A DNA stretch of 64,000 bases, from assembly GCA_947471745.1 (NCBI GenBank), contig CANJKZ010000820.1, positions 2,703,501 to 2,767,500 of the forward strand, written 5' to 3'. Each line of letters starts with the position of its first letter. The first letter of the stretch is position 1. The translations under genes and the position numbers were made by a program. Below the pieces are notes generated by a model. It saw only the letters and a list, made by a program, of their open reading frames with translations, was not told the DNA's origin and did not search any database. Source of the DNA: Closterium sp. Naga37s-1 (Eukaryota > Streptophyta > Zygnematophyceae > Desmidiales > Closteriaceae). Shown piece by piece: positions 19,001 through 34,300 of this stretch.

Positions 19001-19372
19001 CCTCGCCCTTCAGCGCCCCGCGGTCCTTCAGCAGCGCCAGCGCCGCCGCCAGCCCCGTCCCCACCGGCGCCTCCGATATCGCATCCACCCCCGCCTCCCC
19101 CTCACCCGCCCCCGCCTCTTCCCCCTTCTCCGCTCCCTCGCCTGCCCCTTTGCCCTCGCCTCCAACCTCCGCGCCCTCCTCTGCATCGCCCATCTCCTCG
19201 TCGCCCTGCCCGTCCCGCTTCACCTCCATCCACCCGCCCCCGTCTGCACTCCCGGCGCCAGCAGCAGCAGCAGAGGAGGAGGAGGGAGGGACAGGGAGGG
19301 CAGCAGCGGCGGCAGCCAGTTCCTCCTTGGCGGCGGCAGCAGCTTCCCTTGCATTCACTCGCTTCACCAACG
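16080..19372 (-). CDS. SART1: SART1 exons 8-11 (residues 578-882)
   Basis: Exon 8 (503 bp, 19372-18870) reads LVKRVNAREAAAAAKEELAA, GGGWMEVKRDGQGDEE, an acidic stretch, GLAAALALLKDRGALKGEVE, MDKKRSKLVGVLDDKGHDRP and EVRIDRIDEFGRV|gtgagc. Exon 9 (221 bp) is the best conserved: MTPKEAFRKLSHAFHGKGPG, KMKQEKRMRAYEEDLKRKGM, then SPYVVITGHVKPG|gtgagt. Exon 10 (91 bp) gives ISDPANSFATMERE and GSLTPMLGHAK|gtgggt. Exon 11 (102 bp) is VEQYLGITKAPPASAPGSSR and a short Pro-rich tail to the stop at 16080. The C-terminal order matches plant DOT2. Intron 9 contains a MITE and decayed copies of the end of exon 9; intron 10 contains a 20-bp array. Confidence 0.92.
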
Positions 19373-22300
19373 CTGCAGGGAGCAGGCAAAGAGAGGAGAG
19401 AGGAGACGAGCAAGCAGGTGGGTGCGCAGAGAACACGCAGCAAGCGGCACACAGCGCACTGCCTCCTTGCTGTTGTGCTGCTGTGGTGGCTAGATTCAAT
19501 GCCCCTGCACGCATCCACTCCTCTCATGCCCCGCGCCCATACACCCATGCTTGCCTGGCAGCGCAGCGGAGAGGGGAAACCGGCCAGCAAGAGGGGGATA
19601 GCAAAGAGAGCTGGGTACGTGACGAGAAATGGACAACAGAATCTAACAAAAACAACACGCTTTATAGGTGCCACTCAACCACAATCGTCCTGCTCACCAT
19701 CATCCTGCCATCTCACCATCATCCTGCCATCTCACCATCATCCTGCAATCTCACCATCATCCTGCCACCTCACCATCATCCTGCCACCTCACCATCATCC
19801 TGCCACCTCACCATCATCCTGCCACCTCACCATCATCCTGCCATCTCACCATCATCCTGCCATCTCACCATCATCATGCCATCTCACCATCATCCTGCCA
19901 GCTCACCATCATCCTGCCAGCTCACCATCATCCTGCCACCTCACCATCATCCTGCCACCTCACCATCATCCTGCCAGCTCACCATCATCCTGCCATCTCA
20001 CCATCATCCTGCCATCTCACCATCATCCTGCCACTCACCATCATCCTGCCAGCTCACCATCATCCTGCCAGCTCACCATCATCCTGCCACCTCACCATCA
20101 TCCTGCCATCTCACCATCATCCTGCCATCTCACCATCATCCTGCCATCTCACCATCATCCTGCCACCTCACCATCATCCTGCCACCTCACCATCATCCTG
20201 CCATCTCACCATCATCCTGCCATCTCACCATCATCCTGCCATCTCACCATCATCCTGCCACCTCACCATCATCCTGCCACCTCACCATCATCCTGCCACC
20301 TCACCATCATCCTGCCACCTCACCATCATCCTGCCACCTCACCATCATCCTGCCACCTCACCATCATCCTGCCACCTCACCATCATCCTGCCACCTCACC
20401 ATCATCCTGCCATCTCACCATCATCCTGCCATCTCACCATCATCCTGCAATCTCACCATCATCCTGCCACCTCACCATCATCCTGCCACCTCACCATCAT
20501 CCTGCCACCTCACCATCATCCTGCCACCTCACCATCATCCTGCCATCTCACCATCATCCTGCCATCTCACCATCATCATGCCATCTCACCATCATCCTGC
20601 CAGCTCACCATCATCCTGCCACCTCACCATCATCCTGCCACCTCACCATCTTCCTGCCAGCTCACCATCATCCTGCCATCTCACCATCATCCTGCCACCT
20701 CACCATCATCCTGCCACTCACCATCATCCTGCCAGCTCACCATCATCCTGCCACCTCACCATCATCCTGCCATCTCACCATCATCCTGCCATCTCACCAT
20801 CATCCTGCCATCTCACCATCATCCTGCCACCTCACCATCATCCTGCCACCTCACCATCATCCTGCCACCTCACCATCATCCTGCCACCTCACCATCATCC
20901 TGCCACCTCACCATCATCCTGCCATCTCACCATCATCCTGCAATCTCACCATCATCCTGCCACCTCACCATCATCCTGCCACCTCACCATCATCCTGCCA
21001 CCTCACCATCATCCTGCCACCTCACCATCATCCTACCATCTCACCATCATTCTGCCATCTCACCATCATCATGCCATCTCACCATCATCCTGCCAGCTCA
21101 CCATCATCCTGCCACCTCACCATCATCCTGCCACCTCACCATCATCCTGCCACCTCACCATCATCCTGCCAGCTCACCATCATCCTGCCATCTCACCATC
21201 ATCCTGCCACCTCACCATCATCCTGCCACTCACCATCATCCTGCCAGCTCACCATCATCCTGCCATCTCACCATCATCCTGCCATCTCACCATCATCCTG
21301 CCATCTCACCATCATCCTGCCATCTCACCATCATCCTGCCACCTCACCATCATCCTGCCACCTCACCATCATCCTGCCACCTCACCATCATCCTGCCATC
21401 TCACCATCATCCTGCCATCTCACCATCATCCTGCCATCTCACCATCATCCTGCCATCTCACCATCATCCTGCCATCTCACCATCATCCTGCCACCTCACC
21501 ATCATCCTGCCATCTCACCATCATCCTGCCATCTCACCATCATCCTGCCATCTCAACATCATCCTGCCACCTCACCATCATCCTGCCACCTCACCATCAT
21601 CCTGCCATCTCACCATCATCCTGCCACCTCACCATCATCCTGCCATCTCACCATCATCCTGCCAGCTCACCATCATCCTGCCACCTCACCATCATCCTGC
21701 CACCTCACCATCATCCTGCCATCTCACCATCATCCTGCCATCTCACCATCATCCTGCCATCTCACCATCATCCTGCCAGCTCACCATCATCCTGCCATCT
21801 CACCATCATCCTGCCATCTCACCATCATCCTGCCACCTCACCATCATCCTGCCACCTCACCATCATCCTGCCATCTCACCATCATCCTGCCATCTCACCA
21901 TCATCCTGCCATCTCACCATCATCCTGCCAGCTCACCATCATCCTGCCATCTCACCATCATCTTGCCATCTCACCATCATCCTGCCACCTCACCATCATC
22001 CTGCCATCTCACCATCATCCTGCCAGCTCACCATCATCCTGCCATTTCACCATCATCCTGCCATCTCACCATCATCCTGCCAGCTCACCATCATCATGCG
22101 ACCTCACCATCATCCTGCCATCTCACCATCATCCTGCCACCTCACCATCATCCTGCCACCCCACCATCATCCTGCCACCTCACCATCATCCTGCCACCTC
22201 ACAATCATCCAGCCATCTCACCATCATCCTGCCACCTCACCATCATCCTGCCACCTCACCATCATCCTGCCATCTCACCATCATCCTGCCACCTCACCAT

Positions 22301-25300
22301 CATCCTGCCACCTCACCATCATCCTGCCACCTCACCATCATCCTGCCACCTCACCATCATCCTGCCATCTCACCATCATCCTGCCACCTCACCATCATCC
22401 TGCCACCTCACCATCATCCTGCCATCTCACCATCATCCTGCCATCTAAACATCATCCTGCCACCTCACCATCATCCTGCCATCTCATCATCATCCTGCCA
22501 GCTCACCATCATCCTGCCATCTCACCATCATCCTGCCAGCTCACCATCATCCTGCCATCTCACCATCATCCTGCCAGCTCACCATCATCCTGCCATCTCA
22601 CCATCATCCTGCCATCTCACCATCATCCTGCCAGCTCACCATCATCCTGCCAGCTCACCATCATCCTGCCAGCTCACCATCATCCTGCCACCTCACCATC
22701 ATCCTGCCACCTCACCATCATCCTGCCACCTCACATCATCCTGCCACCTCACCATCATCCTGCCACCTCACCATCATCCTACCACCTCACCATCATCCTG
22801 CCACCTCACCATCATCCTGCCATCTCACCATCATCCTGCCATCTCACCATCATCCTGCCATCTCACCATCATCCTGCCACCTCACCATCATCCTGCCACC
22901 TCACCATCATCCTGCCATCTCACCATCATCCTGCCATCTCACCATCATCCTGCCATCTCACCATCATCCTGCCACCTCACCATCATCCTGCCACCTCACC
23001 ATCATCCTGCCACCTCACCATCATCCTGCCATCTCACCATCATCCTGCCACCTCACCATCATCCTGCCACCTCACCATCATCCTGCCATCTCACCATCAT
23101 CCTGCCATCTCACCATCATCCTGCCACCTCACCATCATCCTGCCACCTCACCATCATCCTGCCACCTCACCATCATCCTGCCATCTCACCATCATCCTGC
23201 CATCTCACCATCATCCTGCCATCTCACCATCATCCTGCCATCTCACCATCATCCTGCCATCTCACCATCATCCTGCCAGCTCACCATCATCCTGCCATCT
23301 CACCATCATCCTGCCACCTCACCATCATCCTGCCACCTCACCATCATCCTGCCATCTCACCATCATCCTGCCATCTCACCATCATCCTGCCATCTCACCA
23401 TCATCCTGCCACCTCACCATCATCCTGCCACCTCACCATCATCCTGCCATCTCACCATCATCCTGCCACCTCACCATCATCCTGCCACCTCACCATCATC
23501 CTGCCACCTCACCATCATCCTGCCATCTCACCATCATCCTGCCATCTCACCATCATCCTGCCATCTCACCATCATCCTGCCAGCTCACCATCATCCTGCC
23601 ATCTCACCATCATCCTGCCATCTCACCATCATCCTGCCACCTCACCATCATCCTGCCATCTCACCATCATCCTGCCAGCTCACCATCATCCTGCCATTTC
23701 ACCATCATCCTGCCATCTCACCATCATCCTGCCAGCTCACCATCATCATCCCACCTCACCATCATCCTGCCATCTCACCATCATCCTGCCACCTCACCAT
23801 CATCCTGCCACCCCACCATCATCCTGCCACCTCACCATCATCCTGCCACCTCACCATCATCCTGCCATCTCACCATCATCCTGCCACCTCACCATCATCC
23901 TGCCACCTCACCATCATCCTGCCATCTCACCATCATCCTGCCACCTCACCATCATCCTGCCACCTCACCATCATCCTGCCACCTCACCATCATCCTGCCA
24001 CCTCACCATCATCCTGCCATCTCACCATCATCCTGCCACCTCACCATCATCCTGCCACCTCACCATCATCCTGCCATCTCACATCATCCTGCCACCTCAC
24101 CATCATCCTGCCACCTCACCATCATCCTGCCATCTCACCATCATCCTGCCATCTCACCATCATCCTGCCACCTCACCATCATCCTGCCATCTCACCATCA
24201 TCTTGCCAGCTCACCATCATCCTGCCATCTCACCGTCATCCTGCCAGCTCACCATCATCCTGCCATCTCACCATCATCCTGCCAGCTCACCATCATCCTG
24301 CCATCTCACCATCATCCTGCCATCTCACCATCATCCTGCCAGCTCACCATCATCCTGCCACCTCACCATCATCCTGCCATCTCACCATCATCTTGCCATC
24401 TCACCATCATCCTGCCACCTCACCATCATCCTGCCACCTCACCATCATCCTGCCACCTCACCATCATCCTGCCACCTCACCATCATCCTGCCATCTCACC
24501 ATCATCCTGCCAGCTCACCATCATCATGCCACCTCACCATCATCCTGCCATCTCACCATCATCCTGCCACCTCACCATCATCCTGCCACCCCACCATCAT
24601 CCTGCCACCTCACCATCATCCTGCCACCTCACCATCATCCTGCCACCTCACCATCATCCTGCCATCTCACCATCATCCTGCCACCTCACCATCATCCTGC
24701 CACCTCACCATCATCCTGCCACCTCACCATCATCCTGCCACCTCACCATCATCCTGCCATCTCACCATCATCCTGCCACCTCACCATCATCCTGCCATCT
24801 CACCATCATCCTGCCATCTCACATCATCCTGCCACCTCACCATCATCCTGCCACCTCACCATCATCCTGCCATCTCACCATCATCCTGCCATCTAAACAT
24901 CATCCTGCCACCTCACCATCATCCTGCCATCTCATCATCATCCTGCCAGCTCACCATCATCCTGCCATCTCACCATCATCCTGCCGCTCACCATCATCCT
25001 GCCATCTCACCATCATCCTGCCAGCTCACCATCATCCTGCCATCTCACCATCATCCTGCCATCTCACCATCATCCTGCCAGCTCACCATCATCATGCCAT
25101 CTAAACATCATCCTGCCACCTCACCATCATCCTGCCATCTCATCATCATCCTGCCACCTCACCATCATCCTGCCACCTCACCATCATCCTGCCACCTCAC
25201 CATCATCCTGCCATCTCACCATCATCCTGCCACCTCACCATCATCCTGCCATCTCACCATCATCCTGCCATCTCACATCATCCTGCCACCTCACCATCAT

Positions 25301-28300
25301 CCTGCCATCTCACCATCATCCTGCCATCTAAACATCATCCTGCCACCTCACCATCATCCTGCCATCTCATCATCATCCTGCCAGCTCACCATCATCCTGC
25401 CATCTCACCATCATCCTGCCAGCTCACCATCATCCTGCCATCTCACCATCATCCTGCCAGCTCACCATCATCCTGCCATCTCACCATCATCCTGCCATCT
25501 CACCATCATCCTGCCAGCTCACCATCATCCTGCCACCTCACCATCATCGTGCCATCTCACCATCATCCTGCCACCTACCCATCATCCTGCCACCTCACCA
25601 TCATCCTGCCACCTCACCATCATCCTGCCACCTCACCATCATCCTGCCATCTCACCATCATCCTGCCACCTCACCATCATCCTGCCACCTCACCATCATC
25701 CTGCCACCTCACCATCATCCTGCCACCTCACCATCATCCTGCCACCTCACCATCATCCTGCCACCTCACCATCATCCTGCCACCTCACCATCATCCTGCC
25801 ATCTCACCATCATCCTGCCACCTCACCATCATCCTGCCACCTCACCATCATCCTGCCATCTCACCATCATCCTGCCACCTCACCATCATCCTGCCACCTC
25901 ACCATCATCCTGCCACCTCACCATCATCCTGCCACCTCACCATCATCCTGCCACCTCATTATCATCCTGCCACCTCACCATCATCCTGCCACCTCACCAT
26001 CATCCTGCCACCTCACCATCATCCTGCCATCTCACCATCATCCTGCCACCTCACCATCATCCTGCCACCTCACCATCATCCTGCCACCTCACCATCATCC
26101 TGCCATCTCACCATCATCCTGCCACCTCACCATCATCCTGCCACCTCACCATCATCCTGCCATCTCACCATCATCCTGCCACCTCACCATCATCCTGCCA
26201 CCTCACCATCATCCTGCCATCTCACCATCATCCTGCCATCTCACCATCATCCTGCCATCTCACCATCATCCTGCCATCTCACCATCATCCTGCCATCTCA
26301 CCATCATCCTGCCATCTCACCATCATCCTGCCAGCTCACCATCATCCTGCCATCTCACCATCATCCTGCCACCTCACCATCATCCTGCCAGCTCACCATC
26401 ATCCTGCCACCTCACCATCATCCTGCCACCTCACCATCATCCTGCCACCTCACCATCATCCTGCCATCTCACCATCATCCTGCCATCTCACCATCATCCT
26501 GCCATCTCACCATCATCCTGCCATCTCACCATCATCCTGCCATCTCACCATCATCCTGCCACCTCACCATCATCCTGCCATCTCACCATCATCCTGCCAT
26601 CTCACCATCATCCTGCCATCTCACCATCATCCTGCCAGCTCACCATCATCCTGCCACCTCACCATCATCCTGCCACCTCACCATCATCCTGCCACCTCAC
26701 CATCATCCTGCCATCTCACCATCATCCTGCCAGCTCACCATCATCCTGCCACCTCACCATCATCCTGCCACCTCACCATCATCCTGCCATCTCACCATCA
26801 TCCTGCCATCTCACCATCATCCTGCCACCTCACCATCATCTTGCCATCTCATCATCATCCTGCCATCTCACCATCATCCTGCCACCTCACCATCATCCTG
26901 CCATCTCACCATCATCCTGCCATCTCACCATCATCCTGCCACCTCACCATCATCCTGCCACCTCACCATCATCCTGCCAGCTCACCATCATCCTGCCATC
27001 TCACCATCATCCTGCCAGCTCACCATCATCCTGCCATCTCACCATCATCCTGCCAGCTCACCATCATCCTGCCAGCTCACCATCATCCTGCCATCTCACC
27101 ATCATCCTGCCAGCTCACCATCATCCTGCCATCTCACCATCATCCTGCCATCTCACCATCATCCTGCCATCTCACCATCATCCTGCCATCTCACCATCAT
27201 CCTGCCATCTCACCATCATCCTGCCATCTCACCATCATCCTGCCATCTCACCATCATCCTGCTATCTCACCATCATCCTGCCAGCTCACCATCATCCTGC
27301 CATCTCACCATCATCCTGCCACCTCACCATCATCCTGCCACCTCACCATCATCCTGCCACCTCACCATCATCCTGCCATCTCACCATCATCCTGCCATCT
27401 CACCATCATCCTGCCAGCTCACCATCATCCTGCCATCTCACCATCATCCTGCCATCTCACCATCATCCTGCCAGCTCACCATCATCCTGCCATCTCACCA
27501 TCATCCTGCCACCTCACCATCATCCTGCCAGCTCACCATCATCCTGCCAGCTCACCATCATCCTGCCACCTCACCATCATCCTGCCACCTCACCATCATC
27601 CTGCCACCTCACATCATCCTGCCACCTCACCATCATCTTGCCACCTCACCATCATCCTGCCACCTCACCATCATCCTGCCACCTCACCATCATCCTGCCA
27701 TCTCACCATCATCCTGCCATCTCACCATCATCCTGCCACCTCACCATCATCCTGCCATCTCACCATCATCCTGCCACCTCACCATCATCCTGCCACCTCA
27801 CCATCATCCTGCCACCTCACCATCATCCTGCCATCTCACCATCATCCTGCCATCTCACCATCATCCTGCCATCTCACCATCATCCTGCCATCTCACCATC
27901 ATCCTGCCATCTCACCATCATCCTGCCATCTCACTATCATCCTGCCACCTCACCATCATCCTGCCAGCTCACCATCATCCTGCCATCTCACCATCATCCT
28001 GCCATCTCACCATCATCCTGCCATCTCACCATCATCCTGCCATCTCACCATCATCCTGCCAGCTCACCATCATCCTGCCACCTCACCATCATCCTGCCAT
28101 CTCACCATCATCCTGCCATCTCACCATCATCCTGCCATCTCACCATCATCCTGCCAGCTCACCATCATCCTGCCATCTCACCATCATCCTGCCATCTCAC
28201 CATCATCCTGCCACCTCACCATCATCCTGTCATCTCACCATCATCCTGCCAGCTCACCATCATCCTGCCATTTCACCATCATCCTGCCAGCTCACCATCA

Positions 28301-31300
28301 TCCTGCCAGCTCACCATCATCCTGCCACCTCACCATCATCCTGCCACCTCACCATCATCCTGCCACCCCACCATCATCCTGCCACCTCACCATCATCCTG
28401 CCACCTCACCATCATCCTGCCATCTCACCATCATCCTGCCATCTCACCATCATCCTGCCACCTCACCATCATCCTGCCATCTCACCATCATCCTGCCACC
28501 TCACCATCATCCTGCCACCTCACCATCATCCTGCCACCTCACCATCATCCTGCCACCTCACCATCATCCTGCCACCTCACCATCATCCTGCCACCTCACC
28601 ATCATCCTGCCATCTCACCATCATCCTGCCACCTCACCATCATCCTGCCACCTCACCATCATCCTGCCACCTCACCATCATCCTGCCACCTCACCATCAT
28701 CCTGCCACCTCACCATCATCCTGCCACCTCACCATCATCCTGCCAGCTCACCATCATCCTGCCACCTCACCATCATCCTGCCAGCTCACCATCATCCTGC
28801 CACCTCACCATCATCCTGCCAGCTCACCATCCTGCCAGCTCACCATCATCCTGCCAGCTCACCATCATCCTGCCATCTCACCATCATCCTGCCAGCTCAC
28901 CATCATCATGCCACCTCACCATCATCCTGCCACCTCACCATCATCCTGCCATCTCACCATCATCCTGCCATCTCACCATCATCCTGCCATCTCACCATCA
29001 TCCTGCCACCTCACCATCATCCTGCCACCTCACCATCATCCTGCCACCTCACCATCATCCTGCCACCTCACCATCATCCTGCCATCTCACCATCATCCTG
29101 CCACCTCACCATCATCCTGCCACCTCACCATCATCCTGCCACCTCACCATCATCCTGCCACCTCACCATCATCCTGCCATCTCACCATCATCCTGCCACC
29201 TCACCATCATCCTGCCACCTCACCATCATCCTGCCACCTCACCATCATCCTGCCACCTCACCATCATCCTGCCACCTCACCATCATCCTGCCACCTCACC
29301 ATCATCCTGCCATCTCACCATCATCCTGCCACCTCACCATCATCCTGCCATCTCACCATCATCCTGCCACCTCACCATCATCCTGCCATGTGACCATCAT
29401 CCTGCCATCTCACCATCATCCTGCCATCTCACCATCATCCTGCCACCTCACCATCATCCTGCCACCTCACCATCATCCTGCCATCTCACCATCATCCTGC
29501 CATCTCACCATCATCCTGCCAGCTCACCATCATCCTGCCACCTCACCATCATCCTGCCACCTCACCATCATCCTGCCACCTCACCATCATCCTGCCACCT
29601 CACCATCATCCTGCCACCTCACCATCATCCTGCCATCTCACCATCATCCTGCCATCTCACCATCATCCTGCCATCTCACCATCATCCTGCCATCTCACCA
29701 TCATCCTGCCATCTCACCATCATCCTGCCAGCTCACCATCATCCTGCCATCTCACCATCATCCTGCCATCTCACCATCATCCTGCCATCTCACCATCATC
29801 ATGCCACCTCACCATCATCATGCCACCTCACCATCATCCTACCACCTCACCATCATCCTGCCACCTCACCATCATCCTGCCATCTCACCATCATCCTGCC
29901 ATCTCACCATCATCCTGCCACCTCACCATCATCCTGCCACCTCACCATCATCCTGCCACCTCACCATCATCCTGCCACCTCACCATCATCCTGCCATCTC
30001 ACCATCATCCTGCCATCTCACCATCATCCTGCCATCTCACCATCATCCTGCCATCTCACCATCATCCTGCCATCTCACCATCATCCTGCCATCTCACCAT
30101 CATCCTGCCATCTCACCATCATCCTGCCAGCTCACCATCATCCTGCCAGCTCACCATCATCCTGCCATCTCACCATCATCCTGCCATCTCACCATCATCC
30201 TGCCATCTCACCATCATCCTGCCATCTCACCATCATCCTGCCAGCTCACCATCATCCTGCCACCTCACCATCATCCTGCCATCTCACCATCATCCTGCCA
30301 TCTCACCATCATCCTGCCATCTCACCATCATCCTGCCAGCTCACCATCATCCTGCCATCTCACCATCATCCTGCCATCTCACCATCATCCTGCCACCTCA
30401 CCATCATCCTGTCATCTCACCATCATCCTGCCAGCTCACCATCATCCTGCCATCTCACCATCATCCTGCCATCTCACCATCATCCTGCCAGCTCACCATC
30501 ATCCTGCCACCTCACCATCATCCTGCCACCTCACCATCATCCTGCCACCCCACCATCATCCTGCCACCTCACATCATCCTGCCACCTCACCATCATCCTG
30601 CCACCTCACCATCATCCTGCCATCTCACCATCATCCTGCCATCTCACCATCATCCTGCCATCTCACCATCATCCTGCCACCTTACCATCATCCTGCCACC
30701 TCACCATCATCCTGCCATCTCACCATCATCCTGCCACCTCACCATCATCCTGCCAGCTCACCATCATCCTGCCAGCTCACCATCCTGCCAGCTCACCATC
30801 ATCCTGCCAGCTCACCATCATCCTGCCATCTCACCATCATCCTGCCAGCTCACCATCATCATGCCACCTCACCATCATCCTGCCACCTCACCATCATCCT
30901 GCCATCTCACCATCATCCTGCCATCTCACCATCATCCTGCCATCTCACCATCATCCTGCCACCTCACCATCATCCTGCCACCTCACCATCATCCTGCCAC
31001 CTCACCATCATCCTGCCACCTCACCATCATCCTGCCACCTCACCATCATCCTGCCACCTCACCATCATCCTGCCACCTCACCATCATCCTGCCACCTCAC
31101 CATCATCCTGCCACCTCACCATCATCCTGCCACCTCACCATCATCCTACCACCTCACCATCATCCTGCCACCTCACCATCATCCTGCCACCTCACCATCA
31201 TCCTGCCACCTCACCATCATCCTGCCACCTCACCATCATCCTGCCACCTCACCATCATCCTGCCACCTCACCATCATCCTGCCATCTCACCATCATCCTG

Positions 31301-34300
31301 CCACCTCACCATCATCCTGCCATCTCACCATCATCCTGCCACCTCACCATCATCCTGCCATGTGACCATCATCCTGCCATCTCACCATCATCCTGCCATC
31401 TCACCATCATCCTGCCATCTCACCATCATCCTGCCATCTCACCATCATCCTGCCACCTCACCATCATCCTGCCACCTCACCATCATCCTGCCATCTCACC
31501 ATCATCCTGCCATCTCACCATCATCCTGCCATCTCACCATCATCCTGCCAGCTCACCATCATCCTGCCACCTCACCATCATCCTGCCACCTCACCATCAT
31601 CCTGCCATCTCACCATCATCCTGCCATCTCACCATCATCCTGCCATCTCACCATCATCCTGCCAGCTCACCATCATCCTGCCATCTCACCATCATCCTGC
31701 CATCTCACCATCATCCTGCCACCTCACCATCATCCTGTCATCTCACCATCATCCTGCCAGCTCACCATCATCCTGCCATTTCACCATCATCCTGCCATCT
31801 CACCATCATCCTGCCAGCTTACATCATCCTGCCACCTCACCATCATCCTGCCACCCCACCATCATCCTGCCACCTCACCATCATCCTGCCACCTCACCAT
31901 CATCCTGCCATCTCACCATCATCCTGCCATCTCACCATCATCCTGCCACCTCACCATCATCCTGCCATCTCACCATCATCCTGCCACCTCACCATCATCC
32001 TGCCACCTCACCATCATCCTGCCACCTCACCATCATCCTGCCACCTCACCATCATCCTGCCATCTCACCATCATCCTGCCACCTCACATCATCCTGCCAC
32101 CTCACCATCATCCTGCCACCTCACCATCATCCTGCCACCTCACCATCATCCTGCCATCTCACCATCATCCTGCCATCTCACCATCATCCTGCCACCTTAC
32201 CATCATCCTGCCACCTTACCATCATCCTGCCACCTTACCATCATCCTGCCATCTCACCATCATCCTGCCAGCTCACCATCATCCTGCCAGCTCACCATCA
32301 TGCCACCTCACCATCATCCTGCCACCTCACCATCATCCTGCCAGCTCACCATCATCCTGCCAGCTCACCATCATCATGCCACCTCACCATCATCCTGCCA
32401 CCTCACCATCATCCTGCCACCTCACCATCATCCTGCCATCTCACCATCATCCTGCCATCTCACCATCATCCTGTCAGCTCACCATCATCCTGCCATCTCA
32501 CCATCATCCTGCCATCTCACCATCATCCTGCCAGCTCACCATCATCCTGCCATCTCACCATCATCATGCCATCTCACCATCATCATGCCACCTCACCATC
32601 ATCCTGCCACCTCACCATCATCCTGCCACCTCACCATCATCCTGCCACCTCACCATCATCCTGCCACCTCACCATCATCCTGCCACCTCACCATCATCCT
32701 GCCACCTCACCATCATCCTGCCACCTCACCATCATCCTGCCACCTCACCATCATCCTGCCACCTCACCATCATCCTGCCACCTCACCATCATCCTGCCAT
32801 CTCACCATCATCCTGCCACCTCACCATCATCTTGCCACCTCACCATCATCCTGCCACCTCACCATCATCCTGCCACCTCACCATCATCCTGCCACCTCAC
32901 CATCATCCTGCCACCTCACCATCATCCTGCCACCTCACCATCATCCTGCCACCTCACCATCATCCTGCCACCTCACCATCATCCTGCCACCTCACCATCA
33001 TCCTGCCACCTCACCATCATCCTGCCATGTCACCACCATCCTGCCATGTCACCACCATCCTGCCATCTCACCATCATCCTGCCACCTCATCATCATCCTG
33101 CCATCTCATCATCATCCTGCCATCTCACCATCATCCTGCCACCTCACCATCATCTTGCCATCTCACCATCATCCTGCCACCTCACCATCATCCTGCCACC
33201 TCACCATCATCCTGCCAGCTCACCATCATCATGCCACCTCACCATCATCATGCCACCTCACCATCATCTTGCCACCTCACCATCATCCTGCCACCTCACC
33301 ATCATCCTGCCACCTCACCATCATCCTGCCACCTCACCATCATCCTGCCATCTCACCATCATCCTGCCACCTCACCATCATCCTGCCACCTCACCATCAT
33401 CCTGCCACCTCACCATCATCCTGCCACCTCACCATCATCCTGCCACCTCACCATCATCCTGCCACCTCACCATCATCCTGCCACCTCACCATCATCTTGC
33501 CACCTCACCATCATCCTGCCACCTCACCATCATCCTGCCACCTCACCATCATCCTGCCACCTCACCATCATCCTGCCACCTCACCATCATCCTGCCATCT
33601 CACCATAATCCTGCCACCTCACCATCATCCTGCCACCTCACCATCATCCTGCCATCTCACCATCATCCTGCCACCTCACCATCATCCTGCCATGTCACCA
33701 TCATCCTGCCATCTCACCATCATCCTGCCATCTCACCATCATCCTGCCATCTCACCATCATCCTGCCATCTCACCATCATCCTGCCATCTCACCATCACC
33801 CTGCCATCTCACCATCATCCTGCCACCTCACCATCATCCTGCCACCTCACCATCATCCTGCCATCTCACCATCATCCTGCCATCTCACCATCATCCTGCC
33901 ACCTCACCATCATCCTGCCACCTCACCATCATCCTGCCACCTCACCATCATCCTGCCACCTCACCATCATCCTGCCACCTCACCATCATCCTGCCACCTC
34001 ACCATCATCCTGCCACCTCACCATCATCCTGCCACCTCACCATCATCCTGCCACCTCACCATCATCCTGCCACCTCACCATCATCCTGCCACCTCACCAT
34101 CATCCTGCCACCTCACCATCATCCTGCCACCTCACCATCATCCTGCCATCTCACCATCATCCTGCCATCTCACCATCATCCTGCCACCTCACCATCATCC
34201 TGCCATCTCACCATCATCCTGCCATCTCACCATCATCCTGCCATCTCACCATCATCCTGCCATCTCACCATCATCCTGCCATCTCACCATCATCCTGCCA